This document shows, piece by piece, positions 35,745 through 45,265 of a DNA stretch of 64,000 nt (position 1 is the stretch's first letter; each line of letters begins with the position of its first letter). This DNA comes from Fidelibacterota bacterium SCGC AAA003-L08 (lineage in GTDB: Bacteria; Fidelibacterota; Marinisomatia; SCGC-AAA003-L08; D37C17): positions 72,088 through 136,087 of the forward strand of contig ASPJ01000001.1 in NCBI GenBank assembly GCA_000405805.1. The letters are read 5' to 3'. The notes below the pieces were generated by a model that saw only the letters and a list, made by a program, of their open reading frames with translations, did not search any database and was not told the DNA's origin. The position numbers and the translations under genes are program-made.

Positions 35745-36662
35745 TTGAATAATATCAATCTAATTACAGTCTTAGGACCAACTGCAACAGGAAAAACGAA
35801 TTTAGCTGTTAATATTGCACAGCACATTCCATCTGAAATAATCTCTGCAGATTCACGACAGATATATAAAGGAATGGATATCGGTACAGGTAAAGACTTA
35901 GCCGAATATAGTGTTAATGGAGAATTAACTCCATACCATTTAATTGATATTATTAATCCCAGCGAAGATTATAGTGTATATACATTCCAAAGAGAATTTC
36001 ATAAGATATATAATAATATTTCAAAGAAGAATAAAATACCCATACTCTGCGGTGGAACAGGTCTTTATATAGAATCAGTGCTTCTTAACTATGAAATGTC
36101 GGATATAAAGCCTAATCAACGTTTAAGAGAAGATTTGGAGAAGTTATCTAAGGATGAACTGCTAATTCTTTTCAAGGATATTAATCCAAAGGCAAGTAAA
36201 GTCTGGAAATGTGATACTAAACAGCGGATAATTAGAGGAATCGAAATAGCATCATCAAAAGATTCAAGTAGATCTAATAAAAGTCAATCTAGATTAGATT
36301 TATCAAAAACTATAGTCTTAGGGATTAAAATGGGAAGAGATAGAATAAGAGAAAGAATTACAGATAGATTAGAGTATAGGCTTAATAATGGAATGATTGA
36401 AGAGGTTAATCAATTACTATTTAATAATGTCCTGACATTTGAAAGGCTAAACTATTTTGGTCTAGAATATAAATATATTGGATATTATTTGAATAAAAAA
36501 ATATCATATGATGAGATGTTCTCTAAATTGAACACCGCAATCCACAAGTTTGCTAAAAAACAAATGACATTTTTCAGACGTATGGAGAAAAGAGGTATTA
36601 ATATTAACTGGATAAAAAATGGAAATCTAGAAGAAGCTTTAGATATAATTAATTCAAAGTAA
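35745..36662 (+). CDS. miaA: tRNA dimethylallyltransferase MiaA
   Basis: 305 residues, normal length. The P-loop LGPTATGKTNLAV, the catalytic ISADSRQIYKGMDIGTGK, DIINPSEDYSVYTFQ and PILCGGTGLYIESVL are all classic MiaA motifs, followed by KQRIIRGIEI and the C-terminal FGLEYKYIGYYL...KFAKKQMTFFRR. MiaA prenylates A37 of tRNAs reading UNN codons. The start is TTG at 35745, eight codons before the P-loop; no in-frame ATG gives an equally good N-terminus. It is divergent from the fatty-acid-kinase fusion across 57 bases and overlaps the convergent metalloprotease gene by 14 bases. Confidence 0.95.
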   Translation: MNNINLITVLGPTATGKTNLAVNIAQHIPSEIISADSRQIYKGMDIGTGKDLAEYSVNGELTPYHLIDIINPSEDYSVYTFQREFHKIYNNISKKNKIPILCGGTGLYIESVLLNYEMSDIKPNQRLREDLEKLSKDELLILFKDINPKASKVWKCDTKQRIIRGIEIASSKDSSRSNKSQSRLDLSKTIVLGIKMGRDRIRERITDRLEYRLNNGMIEEVNQLLFNNVLTFERLNYFGLEYKYIGYYLNKKISYDEMFSKLNTAIHKFAKKQMTFFRRMEKRGININWIKNGNLEEALDIINSK

Positions 36663-39276
36663 CATGTGCCTGATGAGCTGATTTTATTTTATGCAGACAT
36701 TCAACATAGTGTGTGTTAGTATCCTCATCTAGTGAGTCATTATTAATAGAAAAATATAATTTAGTAGATATTTTATTTAGACTCTTTCTAGAAATTGCAA
36801 CAGCATCATTAGGGAATTTATTTTCCTTATCTAGCATAATATAAATTAATATTTTAAGATGATTTTTTTGCAAGTTTCTTCTAAAACTATCTACATTTTC
36901 TTTTAATTCAATCTCATTCCATATCATTGTAGAAGTTGTTTCAAATAGCTCATTTAAAGTAAACTTATTTGTATCATCCCCAAATCGTATTTCATTATCC
37001 TGAACTCGTTGTAATATTCTTGGATCAAAAAGTCTATACAATACATTTGAGTGAATTTGGTTAACCAAATTATGTATAGGAATTGCAAGCTGTCTTGTCC
37101 CCCAGCGTTCCATAGTTGAATATCTTTCAGGAGCTAATTTATTTAATAATTCTGGAGGAAAATAAAATGGATCAGAAGAAAATATATTTTTATTTAAAAA
37201 TTTTAATGCTTTTCTCTGGTCATCTGCAGGGATAACATTTAAAGGAGTTTCTTCAGTTTCTCCAACATGATGTCGACTGTGTTCTATTCCACCTATAAAT
37301 TTTGAAACGTTACGACCAGCTTTATAATACTCATATATACCTTCATAAAATATGCTTCTAATTTTAGGATATCTTTCTCCGTCATTTTCAAAGGTATCAA
37401 GTAATTTATCCCAAAAATCCTGGACGAGTGAAAGTTGTTTATCAAAATAATCAATCGGATTACTTGATAAATCTCTTCCACTAGTACAGTACGGGTCTAT
37501 GCTCCTTGATCCATATGAGTCTTCATCAGTACAATATACATATAATGGGTTTGTTGATTTACTAGCAATATTATCTAGAAATTCATTTTCAGAAATATCA
37601 GAATCAGGAGGTATTTCAGAATATGCATATTCAATAGCCCAATAATCATAAGGTCCAGGGGTTGTTTGATAAAAATTATGGCCTCCATCCATTAAATTAA
37701 TTCCATTATAATCCATTACAGATCCAACTGGACCATGAACACTTACAAAATCTGGGTTACTAATTTGTTCGAGGCTATAAATGGAACTTGCTTTAAAATT
37801 ATGACGTAAGCCAAGTGTATGACCAACTTCATGCATTATTAAGTCAACTATACCATCATGAATATATTCATCTAATATTTTTTTCTTATCTACTTGAGGA
37901 ATATTTAATAATTCAAAACTTGAATACCATGCAAATGCCATTTCATGCATCATGTTTTTTGCATAATCACAATTATGGTTGTTATCGTAGTTTTCTTGAT
38001 CTATTAACTTTATATACTCATCATAACTCTCAGCTGTCATTGGCTCGAGGAATTCTCCAAATTCAGTGTAGAAGAATCTTATAAAGTCTGCACTTATTCT
38101 AATATCAGCATCATAAATTTCTCCGGTGAATGGGTCAGCTCTTGATGGACCAACAGCTATTCCATCTCCAGGCTGAATAAGCCAGCGAATAGTACTATAC
38201 CGCACATCTGCAGGGTCCCAATCTGCATCATCAGGCATTTGTTTTACTACAACAGCATTTTTAAAACCAATAGCTTCATAGGCTTGATTCCATGCTAATA
38301 CTCCTTCTTTAATAGATTCTCTAAATTCAACAGGGATTGTATTTTCAAGCCAGAACACAATAGGTTTAATTGGTTCAGAGAGTGTTAGGTTGGGATTTTT
38401 TTTCTTCAAATCCCATCTATTAACATACCTAACATAAGGAGAGTCAGTCAAAATATCAGTATAGTCTTGATAAATAGTTTGGAAATATCCAACACGGTCA
38501 TCTGCTAATCGTGGAGAATAGTCATTTTCTGGTAATGCAACTAAACTATAATGATATGTATATGTTATATTCCTTGAATCAGCCAGAGTGTATATGTAGA
38601 CTCCTTTAGTCTTATAATGTAAATCAATTTTAAGTTCTGTATTTAATTCAAAAGACTTTATATCCGTTAAAAAGCTATTTGTTTTATCAAATGTAGCTCG
38701 AGGACCAGATATTCCAGGATAATCAAAAGCGAATAATTTATTTGCATCAATTAATATTGCACCAGTTTCAAGGTGAGGTTCTCCTTTAGTTTTTACAGAT
38801 CGAATGATTGAATCTGGGAGTTGGTTTTTTAGAGCTTTTGAAGAAGGAGCATCATCAGATCGAAATTTTACATTCTTTTCCATAATTCGAACAAGAGATC
38901 CATTTTTTTCAAAATAAAAAGGATATTCTCCTTGCATAGACACTCCATGGAACCAGGCTCCATCACCTGTTTCTCTTGTGATATTTATAGTATAAAGTAT
39001 ATTGAATTGTTCTGGAAGCAATTCCATATAAATCTCATTCTTTTCACTATTTCTATAAAAAGTAAATAACCCCTCGATTTTTTCAAAATCTTTAATAATA
39101 TTTTCAAATAAATTTTTATCTTCTTTCTTTGGAATTGAAGTTACTTTTTTAACTTCATGGACTTTCTTTTTAGATTTTTCTTTTAAAAATTCAATATCCA
39201 ATGGCTTGTAAGGATCAGATAACAAAAATCCTACCATAGATATAAATATAGTAATATTTTTTAATATATTTTTCAT
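36649..39276 (-). CDS. large secreted zinc metalloprotease (DUF5117/DUF4953-type, gluzincin/metzincin-like HExxHxxGxxH)
   Basis: About 875 residues from the ATG at 39276 (MKNILKNITIFISMVGFLLS, a signal peptide); the in-frame ATG at 39318 would add 14 polar residues before it. The middle holds the extended zinc motif IMHEVGHTLGLRHN (HExxHxxGxxH) followed by SVMDYNGIN (Met-turn-like), as in the DUF5117-DUF5118-DUF4953 metalloproteases of Bacteroidetes and relatives. An N-terminal beta-rich domain (GAILIDANKLFAFDYPGISG) and a helical C-terminal domain are present. Likely role: extracytoplasmic protein degradation. There is no dockerin-like tail, unlike several other secreted enzymes here. The purA gene lies just upstream (74 bases from purA stop to this start). 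Confidence 0.88.
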   Translation of the reverse strand: MKNILKNITIFISMVGFLLSDPYKPLDIEFLKEKSKKKVHEVKKVTSIPKKEDKNLFENIIKDFEKIEGLFTFYRNSEKNEIYMELLPEQFNILYTINITRETGDGAWFHGVSMQGEYPFYFEKNGSLVRIMEKNVKFRSDDAPSSKALKNQLPDSIIRSVKTKGEPHLETGAILIDANKLFAFDYPGISGPRATFDKTNSFLTDIKSFELNTELKIDLHYKTKGVYIYTLADSRNITYTYHYSLVALPENDYSPRLADDRVGYFQTIYQDYTDILTDSPYVRYVNRWDLKKKNPNLTLSEPIKPIVFWLENTIPVEFRESIKEGVLAWNQAYEAIGFKNAVVVKQMPDDADWDPADVRYSTIRWLIQPGDGIAVGPSRADPFTGEIYDADIRISADFIRFFYTEFGEFLEPMTAESYDEYIKLIDQENYDNNHNCDYAKNMMHEMAFAWYSSFELLNIPQVDKKKILDEYIHDGIVDLIMHEVGHTLGLRHNFKASSIYSLEQISNPDFVSVHGPVGSVMDYNGINLMDGGHNFYQTTPGPYDYWAIEYAYSEIPPDSDISENEFLDNIASKSTNPLYVYCTDEDSYGSRSIDPYCTSGRDLSSNPIDYFDKQLSLVQDFWDKLLDTFENDGERYPKIRSIFYEGIYEYYKAGRNVSKFIGGIEHSRHHVGETEETPLNVIPADDQRKALKFLNKNIFSSDPFYFPPELLNKLAPERYSTMERWGTRQLAIPIHNLVNQIHSNVLYRLFDPRILQRVQDNEIRFGDDTNKFTLNELFETTSTMIWNEIELKENVDSFRRNLQKNHLKILIYIMLDKENKFPNDAVAISRKSLNKISTKLYFSINNDSLDEDTNTHYVECLHKIKSAHQAHVTLN

Positions 39277-39349
39277 TTCAGCCGTTTTATTTTGAATAAA
39301 TGGAACATTAAAATACAACGAATAGAATAATAATTAGAAAAGTTTTTAT

Positions 39350-40618
39350 TTATAATTTTATTATTTGGTTTCTTCCAGGTCCAGTTGATATGATTTTAAT
39401 GGGTGTATTTATAAACTCTGATATAAAGTTTATGTATATTTTAGTTTTATCAGGAAGCTCATCAAATGTTTCTATCCCAGTAGTTGGTGTTCGCCACCCT
39501 TCAAATGTAGTATATATAGGTTCAACATTATCTAAGTTATGCAAAACTTCAGAAAATGCTTTTGTCGTTTGATTATTTATTTTATATCCAGTGCAAAATT
39601 TAATACTATCAAAATTATCTAGAATATCCAGCTTAGTTAGTGCGATTTCAGTAAAGCCATTTACAAGCGAACTATATTTTGCAGCTACTCCATCAAACCA
39701 TCCGCATCTTCGAGGTCTACCAGTTGTTGCTCCATATTCTTTCCCAATATCCTGTAATTTTTTTCCATCTTCATCAAATAGTTCTGTTGGAAAAGGGCCT
39801 TCGCCAACTCGAGTTGTATATGCCTTCAATATGCCTACAATATTATCTACTTTAGTCATGGGTAATCCTAGACCCGTAGATATCCCGCTTGAAGATGCGT
39901 TCGATGAAGTAACATAAGGGTAAGTTCCATGATCAATATCAAGTAATGTGCCCTGTGCACCTTCAATCAAAATATTATCTCCATTCTGTGATTGGTTATG
40001 AATTATAGTAAATGTATCAGAAACATACTGAGATACATCTTTACAACATTCCATGAATCCTACAAGCTGTTCTTTGATTTTTAAAATTTCAGAATCATCA
40101 AATTTATAGGTATTCAATGCTTTACTCAAGGATGTTTCGATCTTATTTTTTAATTTTTGTTCATCTAGCAAGTCTAATGCTCTAATTCCAACTCTATCAT
40201 ATTTATTAACATATGTAGGTCCTATGCCTCTACCCGTAGTACCAATTTTCTTTTCTGTAATAGATTCTTGGTAACAATCAATAGATTTATGAATAGGGGT
40301 GACAATATGAGCATTAAGAGCAAGAAATATTTTATTATCAATTGACACACCATGACTTTTAACCATATTTATTTCTTCTACTAAAGCAATAGGATCCACT
40401 ACCATCCCATTTCCCAATATACATTTACAATCTTTTCTTAATATTCCAGAAGGGATTTGGTGTAAAACTAATTTTGAATCATTATAATATACAGTATGAC
40501 CAGCATTTGCGCCTCCTTGATATCGTGCTACAATATGAGAATTCTGGCTTAATAAATCAACAATTTTACCTTTTCCTTCATCTCCCCATTGTCCACCAAT
40601 AATTGCTTTTATAGACAT
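39350..40618 (-). CDS. purA: adenylosuccinate synthase
   Basis: About 422 residues. Motifs: IIGGQWGDEGKGKIVDLLS (P-loop with catalytic Asp), NAGHTV (catalytic His), GTTGRGIGPTYVNKYDRVGIRA, EGAQGTLLDIDHGTYPYVTSSN, and TTGRPRRCGWFDGV. It couples GTP to the formation of adenylosuccinate from IMP and aspartate. Start: the ATG at 40618 gives the standard N-terminus MSIKAIIGGQWGDEGK and has GGAAGAAGGAG upstream, inside the end of secF; the longer frame from 40669 reads secF sequence and is rejected. Coupling to secF (stop at 40620) is by adjacency. Confidence 0.97.
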   Translation of the reverse strand: MSIKAIIGGQWGDEGKGKIVDLLSQNSHIVARYQGGANAGHTVYYNDSKLVLHQIPSGILRKDCKCILGNGMVVDPIALVEEINMVKSHGVSIDNKIFLALNAHIVTPIHKSIDCYQESITEKKIGTTGRGIGPTYVNKYDRVGIRALDLLDEQKLKNKIETSLSKALNTYKFDDSEILKIKEQLVGFMECCKDVSQYVSDTFTIIHNQSQNGDNILIEGAQGTLLDIDHGTYPYVTSSNASSSGISTGLGLPMTKVDNIVGILKAYTTRVGEGPFPTELFDEDGKKLQDIGKEYGATTGRPRRCGWFDGVAAKYSSLVNGFTEIALTKLDILDNFDSIKFCTGYKINNQTTKAFSEVLHNLDNVEPIYTTFEGWRTPTTGIETFDELPDKTKIYINFISEFINTPIKIISTGPGRNQIIKL

Positions 40619-40619
40619 A

Positions 40620-41585
40620 TCAAACTCCTTCTTCCAGATATTCTTCTGTATCTTTTTTTCGTATTTCAAAATATTTCATAACAGGACTTGCAATAAAAAC
40701 TGATGAATAAGTACCTACAATTACACCGATTATAAGTGCAAAAGCAAAATCTTTTAAAACACTACCTCCAAAAACAAATAGTGTTGTTACAGCAAGCAAT
40801 GTAGTAAATGATGTAATTATAGTTCGATTTAAAGTTGCATTTAAAGATTTATTAATAATATCATCAATAGGATCACCCGAATATTTATCTTTAGTTTCTC
40901 TCAGACGATCAAAAACGACTATGGTATCATTAAGAGAGTATCCTAATATTGTTAAAAATGCTGCAACAATTTTTAAGCTAAGAGGAATATCGAGAATAGA
41001 AAAAATTCCCAGGGTAATAAGCATGTCATGCACTAAGGCTGCAAGGCTTCCATAAGCATAAAATCTATCAAATCGAAATGATATATAAATAGTGATTAAA
41101 ATAAGAGCAATTCCAATAGCTTTGAATGCATCTGATTTTAACTCAGAACCTATTTTTGGTCCAATAGCTTCAGAAGCTTCTTCATTATAAGCGCTGATTA
41201 CTTTTTTCAATATCCTATGAATATAGATATAGGGATTCTCATCAGTTAAAGATGGTTTTAAAGGTGGAATTGTGATTGCAATTGTATGAGGAGCTCCAAT
41301 TATTTTTATTTCTATATCTTTAATGTTTTCTTTGATAAATTCATTACGTACATCTGCAATATTTATTTCATAAGGCTCTTCATCATCGTCCCATTTTCCA
41401 TTATTATTAGAGTCTATATATTTTGTTATTTGAATTTGATGACCACCCGTAAAATCAATAGATAAACTTGGTCCGCCCTTATATATTAATGATATAATTC
41501 CAGACACAATCAATATCCCTGAAATCATAAATGCATATTTAGTTTTATCTACGAAGTTAATATTAATATTCTTAAGAAATGCCAT
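40620..41585 (-). CDS. secF: protein-export membrane protein SecF
   Basis: 321 residues with six membrane helices: one N-terminal (FMISGILIVSGIISLIY) and five in the C-terminal half. GPSLSIDFTGGHQIQI is the SecF FTGG motif; AIGPKIGSEL is the conserved pre-helix motif; ILGYSLNDTIVVFDRLRE is typical. The periplasmic loop contains an acidic SNNNGKWDDDEEPYE insert. With SecD it forms the proton-driven complex that aids late steps of Sec translocation. It starts at the base next to the secD stop; purA lies immediately downstream. Confidence 0.97.
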   Translation of the reverse strand: MAFLKNININFVDKTKYAFMISGILIVSGIISLIYKGGPSLSIDFTGGHQIQITKYIDSNNNGKWDDDEEPYEINIADVRNEFIKENIKDIEIKIIGAPHTIAITIPPLKPSLTDENPYIYIHRILKKVISAYNEEASEAIGPKIGSELKSDAFKAIGIALILITIYISFRFDRFYAYGSLAALVHDMLITLGIFSILDIPLSLKIVAAFLTILGYSLNDTIVVFDRLRETKDKYSGDPIDDIINKSLNATLNRTIITSFTTLLAVTTLFVFGGSVLKDFAFALIIGVIVGTYSSVFIASPVMKYFEIRKKDTEEYLEEGV

Positions 41586-43424
41586 CTATATGGAACTCTT
41601 ATTATCAGATTTTAATCTTATAAAATCAAAATGGGGGAAACTTAGGAATATAGTTTTTGTAACAAATATTGCAGTAAACATAGAGCATAGTATTCCAATT
41701 CCCAATGTTATTGCGAAACCTTTTATAGGACCAGATCCAACTCCTGCAAGTACAACTGCTGCAATTAAAGTTGTAAGGTTTGCATCAAGAATAGTTACCA
41801 GAGCTCGCTGATAAGCTGATTGAATAGCTGATTGAATTGTTTTATTTACTTTTAGTTCTTCTTTAATTCTTTCAAAAATAATCACATTTGCATCTACAGC
41901 CATTCCAATAGTCAATATTAAGCCAGCAATACCAGGGAGGGTCAGTGTAACCATCAGATCATCATCAACCCACCCAAACATAGCAAGTATAGCTATAATG
42001 ATAATGAGATTCATAAACATAGCTATGCTTGCAACTAAACCAGCAAGTTTATAATAGATTGACATAAATAGAACTACTAGAATCAAACCAATTATTATAG
42101 ATTTTTTCCCTGCTTCCATTGAGTCATTGCCTAGAGACGGCCCTATATGAGCATATTGTCCGACTTTGATTGGTTGCATTTCTCCAGCAGAAAGAACATT
42201 TACAATATCTTCTGCTTCTTTAAATGTTGAGAGACCACTAATCTGAGTTCTTCCATTAGGAATTCTATTTTTAATAGAAGGAGTCATATATACTTCATCT
42301 TCTAATATAATAGCTACTTGTGAACCAATATTATTTCCAGTTGTACGACGCCATTTTTTAGCACCTTCATTGGTTAATTCCATATCAATAACATATCTCC
42401 CTGTGTGTCTCATTTCAGGGGGAGCTGTATTAACCTGAGATTTTTTTAAATCACCACCAGATATTTCGGACCCATCTTTTGATTGAACATAATAGAGCAT
42501 TTTATATTTTATAGAATATTTATCATTGCTAGCCATTTCAAATTTATTTCCCCATATAAATTCTCCTGAATAGTCATTGGTTTTAGTAATTATTTTTTGG
42601 ATATTTTTATTGCGGAGGAGTTCTTTCACATGTTTGATGCGTAATGAATCAACTGCAATAATACCAAGGTCAGTATATTCTGGATAATCACTAAATATGT
42701 TATAATTAGATAGAACAGTATCTTTTTTTGATTCTAAGTAATCATCAATATCAGCGACTATTTTTCTTGTTTTCTCTGTTTTTCTCAATAGTCGTAATTC
42801 CATTGTCCCAGTTTTCTTAATTAATTTTAGAACTCTTTCTAAATCGGTAACTCCAGCTAATTCAATAATTATTCTATTTTTGCCAGATCGCTGTATATTT
42901 GGGTCCCCAAGGCCAGTATTATTAATTCGAGCTGTCAAAATATTTATGGCATTATCTAAAGCACGATTTTTTTCATCCCTTAATATCTCTAATATATCTG
43001 AATTTGAAATTTCTGAATTTCTTTTTGCATTTATGTAATTTCCATAAAATTTTATTAATTCAAGATTCTCTTTTTCAATTTCATTCTCAAACACTTCGAA
43101 AAAATTATTTTTATTTGATATATTATTTGATTTTTCTATAATAGATTCCAATTTCTCTGGATATATGTCAGTTTTATTAGATTTAAAATAGATAGATTTC
43201 AATAATGCAGGGATATCAGATTCAAGCGTAAGAGATATTCCCCCTGTCAAATCAAGTCCAAGAGAAAGCGCTTTTTTTTTCAAATCATTTTGTTCACTAA
43301 CTGAGTAGAAATCTTCGAATTGTTTATTATCGATAGAGTAAAATTTATATGTAGGGTATAATATATAGCACGATGCTAAGATTACTGCAAAAATAATTAT
43401 AAACCGATACAGCAGATTGTTCAT
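41586..43424 (-). CDS. secD: protein-export membrane protein SecD
   Basis: 612 residues, with one N-terminal and five C-terminal helices. LGLDLTGGISLTLE is the SecD 'DLxGG' motif. DNAINILTARINNTGLGDPNIQRSG-type P1 domain sequence follows, then TNEGAKKW and the conserved GIAGLILTIGMAVDANVIIFERIKEE. The first periplasmic domain is enlarged by about 60 residues (SIYFKSNKTDIYPEKLE onwards) compared with E. coli-type P1 regions. It is the first gene of secD-secF-purA leftward, divergent from parA across 153 bases. Confidence 0.96.
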   Translation of the reverse strand: MNNLLYRFIIIFAVILASCYILYPTYKFYSIDNKQFEDFYSVSEQNDLKKKALSLGLDLTGGISLTLESDIPALLKSIYFKSNKTDIYPEKLESIIEKSNNISNKNNFFEVFENEIEKENLELIKFYGNYINAKRNSEISNSDILEILRDEKNRALDNAINILTARINNTGLGDPNIQRSGKNRIIIELAGVTDLERVLKLIKKTGTMELRLLRKTEKTRKIVADIDDYLESKKDTVLSNYNIFSDYPEYTDLGIIAVDSLRIKHVKELLRNKNIQKIITKTNDYSGEFIWGNKFEMASNDKYSIKYKMLYYVQSKDGSEISGGDLKKSQVNTAPPEMRHTGRYVIDMELTNEGAKKWRRTTGNNIGSQVAIILEDEVYMTPSIKNRIPNGRTQISGLSTFKEAEDIVNVLSAGEMQPIKVGQYAHIGPSLGNDSMEAGKKSIIIGLILVVLFMSIYYKLAGLVASIAMFMNLIIIIAILAMFGWVDDDLMVTLTLPGIAGLILTIGMAVDANVIIFERIKEELKVNKTIQSAIQSAYQRALVTILDANLTTLIAAVVLAGVGSGPIKGFAITLGIGILCSMFTAIFVTKTIFLSFPHFDFIRLKSDNKSSI

Positions 43425-43577
43425 TTATCTTATAATATTGATATCTTTAGTTGATTTGATTATTTTTTAAAAAAAATACTTTTTAAATTTAACATTAAAG
43501 AAAATCTAATCAAAAACAATGTTTCATTATTTTTAGGAATTGTTTTATTATTACATTAAATTTCTTTTCTGTTCAAT
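43425..43577. promoter_or_regulatory. divergent promoter region secD / parA
   Basis: A 153-base AT-rich gap between divergent operons. An A/T tract (TTTTTTAAAAAAAATACTTTTTAAA, here split as T6 A8 and neighbours) near 43461-43487 may be curved DNA. TTGTTT near 43541 followed by AT-rich -10-like TACATT is a candidate rightward promoter. No parS-like palindrome was found in this gap. Confidence 0.3.
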
Positions 43578-44354
43578 ATGAAATTATTTAATTCAAAGAC
43601 AATTGCAATTGCAAATCAAAAAGGAGGAGTTGGCAAAACAACTACTGCAGTTAACCTAGCTGCATATTTGTCAATTACAGAAACTCCAATACTTTTAATT
43701 GATATGGATCCTCAAGCAAATGCAACATCAGGTTTAGGCATTGAAATTGATAATAAATCTAAAACTATTTATGATGCAATTATTGATAACGCCAGCGTTG
43801 ATAAATGTATACATAAAACGAATTTAAAATATCTAGATATTATTCCTTCAACATATTCTTTAGTAGGCGCGGAGATTGAATTAGTTCCTCAGATGAAACG
43901 CGAAGATAGATTGAAAAATGTAATTAATCAACTCCAAGGTAAATACAAATATATTATAATAGATAGTGCTCCATCTTTAGGTCTTTTAACATTAAATGTG
44001 CTATCTGCATCAAATTCTGTAATCATTCCAGTGCAATGTGAATATTATGCATTAGAAGGATTATCACAGTTATTAAATACAATTAGATTAGTTCAAAAAC
44101 ATTTGAATAAAGATTTGTTTATTGAAGGAATATTAATTACTATGTATGATAATCGGCTGAATTTATCTAAGCAGGTTTTACAGGAAGTAAGCGAATATTT
44201 TGATGATAAAGTTTATAAAACATTAATTAAAAGAAATGTTAGATTAGGAGAAGCTCCCAGTCATGGTATGCCCATACTATTATATGATGCCTCATCAGTA
44301 GGAGCTCAAAATTATATGGAATTAGCATCGGAGATATTAGAAAAAAATGAATAA
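43578..44354 (+). CDS. parA: chromosome-partitioning ATPase ParA/Soj
   Basis: 258 residues. The deviant Walker A motif NQKGGVGKTTTAVNLA, switch DMDPQANATSGLG, and YIIIDSAPSLGLLTLNVL identify the Soj branch of ParA. It binds nonspecific DNA as an ATP dimer and moves ParB-parS complexes; Soj also influences DnaA. It overlaps parB by 8 bases. ParAB usually lie near oriC, which suggests, but does not prove, that this window lies in the origin-proximal part of the chromosome; dnaA, gidA/B and other origin genes are not in view. Confidence 0.97.
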   Translation: MKLFNSKTIAIANQKGGVGKTTTAVNLAAYLSITETPILLIDMDPQANATSGLGIEIDNKSKTIYDAIIDNASVDKCIHKTNLKYLDIIPSTYSLVGAEIELVPQMKREDRLKNVINQLQGKYKYIIIDSAPSLGLLTLNVLSASNSVIIPVQCEYYALEGLSQLLNTIRLVQKHLNKDLFIEGILITMYDNRLNLSKQVLQEVSEYFDDKVYKTLIKRNVRLGEAPSHGMPILLYDASSVGAQNYMELASEILEKNE

Positions 44355-45207
44355 TAGATTAGGCAAAGGAATTGAAGCATTAATAAACTCTAAAAATTTA
44401 GATGATAGAGGATACATTGATGGTTTTGTAAATATTAACAAAATCAAGACAAATCCAAATCAGCCGCGGAAATATTTTAATCAGAAATCATTAGATAAGC
44501 TGGTAGAGTCAATCAAAGAAAAAGGCATATTACAGCCAATAGCTATCAAGTCCATAGATGATGATTACTTTGAATTAATAGCGGGAGAAAGAAGATTAAG
44601 AGCTGCTAAGATATTAAAATTAGAAACAGTTCCTGCCTATATCATTAAAGTAGATTCTGAGGTTGAAAAATTAGAATTAGCATTAATTGAGAATATTCAG
44701 AGGAATGATTTAAATGCAATTGAAGAAGCTGAAGCATATAATCTTCTAAAAAATAAATATAATTTAACACATAAAGAAATTGCTAAAAGAGTTGGTAAAA
44801 GTAGAACGGAAATAACTCGAACATTAGAACTTATTAAATTACCAAATAATATAAAAGATGCGTTGATTGAAAATTCTAATGATTCTACATTCCCATTTAC
44901 AAGAGGTCATGCGAGAACAATACTCATATTAAAAGATTCAATTAAGATTCAGGCTTTATATCAACGTATTGTTAAAGAAAAGTTATCTGTAAGAAAAACG
45001 GAACAATTAGTTAAAAAGGTCAATAAAAATTTAACACCTCCAGAACGTAAAACAATTAAAAATATACTAAAAGAAGAGAATAGCCTGTCTAGAGTTTTAG
45101 CAACTAAAGTAGAAGTGTCAAGTAGCAGGAAATATATAAAAATTCATTTTAAATCAGAGAAGGATAAAGTCAGAATCATTGATATTATAGCTTCATCCAA
45201 AAAATGA
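44347..45207 (+). CDS. parB: chromosome-partitioning protein ParB/Spo0J (CTPase clamp)
   Basis: 286 residues. N-terminal basic LGKGIEALI (ParA-stimulating region), ParB/Srx domain with NPNQPRKYF, KGILQPIAIK and the CTP-binding GERRLRAAK, then ENIQRNDLNAIEEA, the helix-turn-helix THKEIAKRVGKSRTEITRTL, and a C-terminal dimerisation segment. It binds parS and slides as a CTP-dependent clamp. The start overlaps parA by 8 bases. The 58-base gap before the M23 gene contains a weak AGGCA/TGCCT hairpin at about 45225-45240. Confidence 0.96.
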   Translation: MNNRLGKGIEALINSKNLDDRGYIDGFVNINKIKTNPNQPRKYFNQKSLDKLVESIKEKGILQPIAIKSIDDDYFELIAGERRLRAAKILKLETVPAYIIKVDSEVEKLELALIENIQRNDLNAIEEAEAYNLLKNKYNLTHKEIAKRVGKSRTEITRTLELIKLPNNIKDALIENSNDSTFPFTRGHARTILILKDSIKIQALYQRIVKEKLSVRKTEQLVKKVNKNLTPPERKTIKNILKEENSLSRVLATKVEVSSSRKYIKIHFKSEKDKVRIIDIIASSKK

Positions 45208-45265
45208 AATAAAAATCTTTGCAAGGCATTTCATTTAGTGCCTAAATTTATACTTCCAATAGCGT

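Noticed and set aside
45225..45240. AGGCA...TGCCT hairpin between parB and the M23 gene
   Set aside because: Only 5 bp with a long loop and no T-run; too weak to call a terminator.
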